The notes below the pieces were generated by a model, which had not been told where the DNA came from, ran no database searches, and saw only the letters and a program-made list of their open reading frames with translations. A stretch of 64,000 bases of DNA from Panopea generosa (lineage: Eukaryota > Mollusca > Bivalvia > Adapedonta > Hiatellidae): assembly GCA_029582155.1 (NCBI GenBank), contig CM055901.1, forward strand, positions 20,811,597-20,875,596, written 5' to 3'. Shown here piece after piece: positions 63,973-64,000 of the stretch; position 1 is the stretch's first letter, and each line of letters begins with the position of its first letter. Both the position numbers and the translations under genes were made by a program.

Positions 63973-64000
63973 TGAGTGTGTAATCTGGAAAAAAAAGCTT

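Overview
The window is eukaryotic, AT-rich genomic DNA made of many short exons on the + strand separated by introns full of short interspersed and tandem repeats. The repeat types (tRNA-headed SINEs, short palindromic MITEs, and an element with ends reading ATGCTCCCCCA / TGGGGAGCAT) are ones I associate with marine bivalve molluscs. A bivalve host is an inference, not a demonstrated assignment.

Essentially all the coding content appears to be one very large modular extracellular protein gene that enters from upstream of base 1. I can place 58 exons that join in one continuous open frame of about 3,980 codons with GT/AG borders throughout. No initiator Met, signal peptide, promoter, transmembrane segment or poly(A) signal was identified, so the 5' end lies outside the window and the 3' end is uncertain (a possible stop lies at 63970-63972).

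Region 1 (1-26407) is a tandem array of seven modules, M1-M7. Each has up to three exon types, every one flanked by phase-1 introns. (i) A Thr/Pro mucin-like tract of very variable length is followed by a Cys-rich segment resembling the C-terminal half of a DSL (Delta/Serrate/Lag-2) domain. (ii) A ~115-residue domain that I do not recognise, here called NYTC, starts with IPSEWxGNYTC and has two conserved Cys and several N-glycosylation sequons. (iii) A 28-30 residue exon encodes the first part of an unusual EGF-like domain (DWCxSHGSC...CCCD), completed by the first residues of the next mucin exon (GYTGxxCE).

Region 2 (26873-63972) switches to another repeat: a half unit, then 18 copies (R1-R18) of a ~110-residue, mostly Cys-free unit that I do not recognise. 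Each is normally split over a short linker exon (phase 1 to 2, consensus VxVxxQExVVDxxG) and a long exon (phase 2 to 1, consensus sWxLxYxVxxNGxxV ... fExAIxxxW). Two places show intron loss between linker and body, and three bodies carry an internal intron.

The introns hold at least four tRNA-headed SINE families, several TIR-bearing MITE/DNA-transposon families, and minisatellites that repeatedly begin just downstream of exon donor sites. One donor site and one acceptor site have themselves been tandemly duplicated. The likely product is a heavily O- and N-glycosylated secreted or cell-surface protein; a role in mucus, matrix, adhesion or recognition is inference only. No rRNA, functional tRNA, CRISPR array or bacterial-type gene was found.
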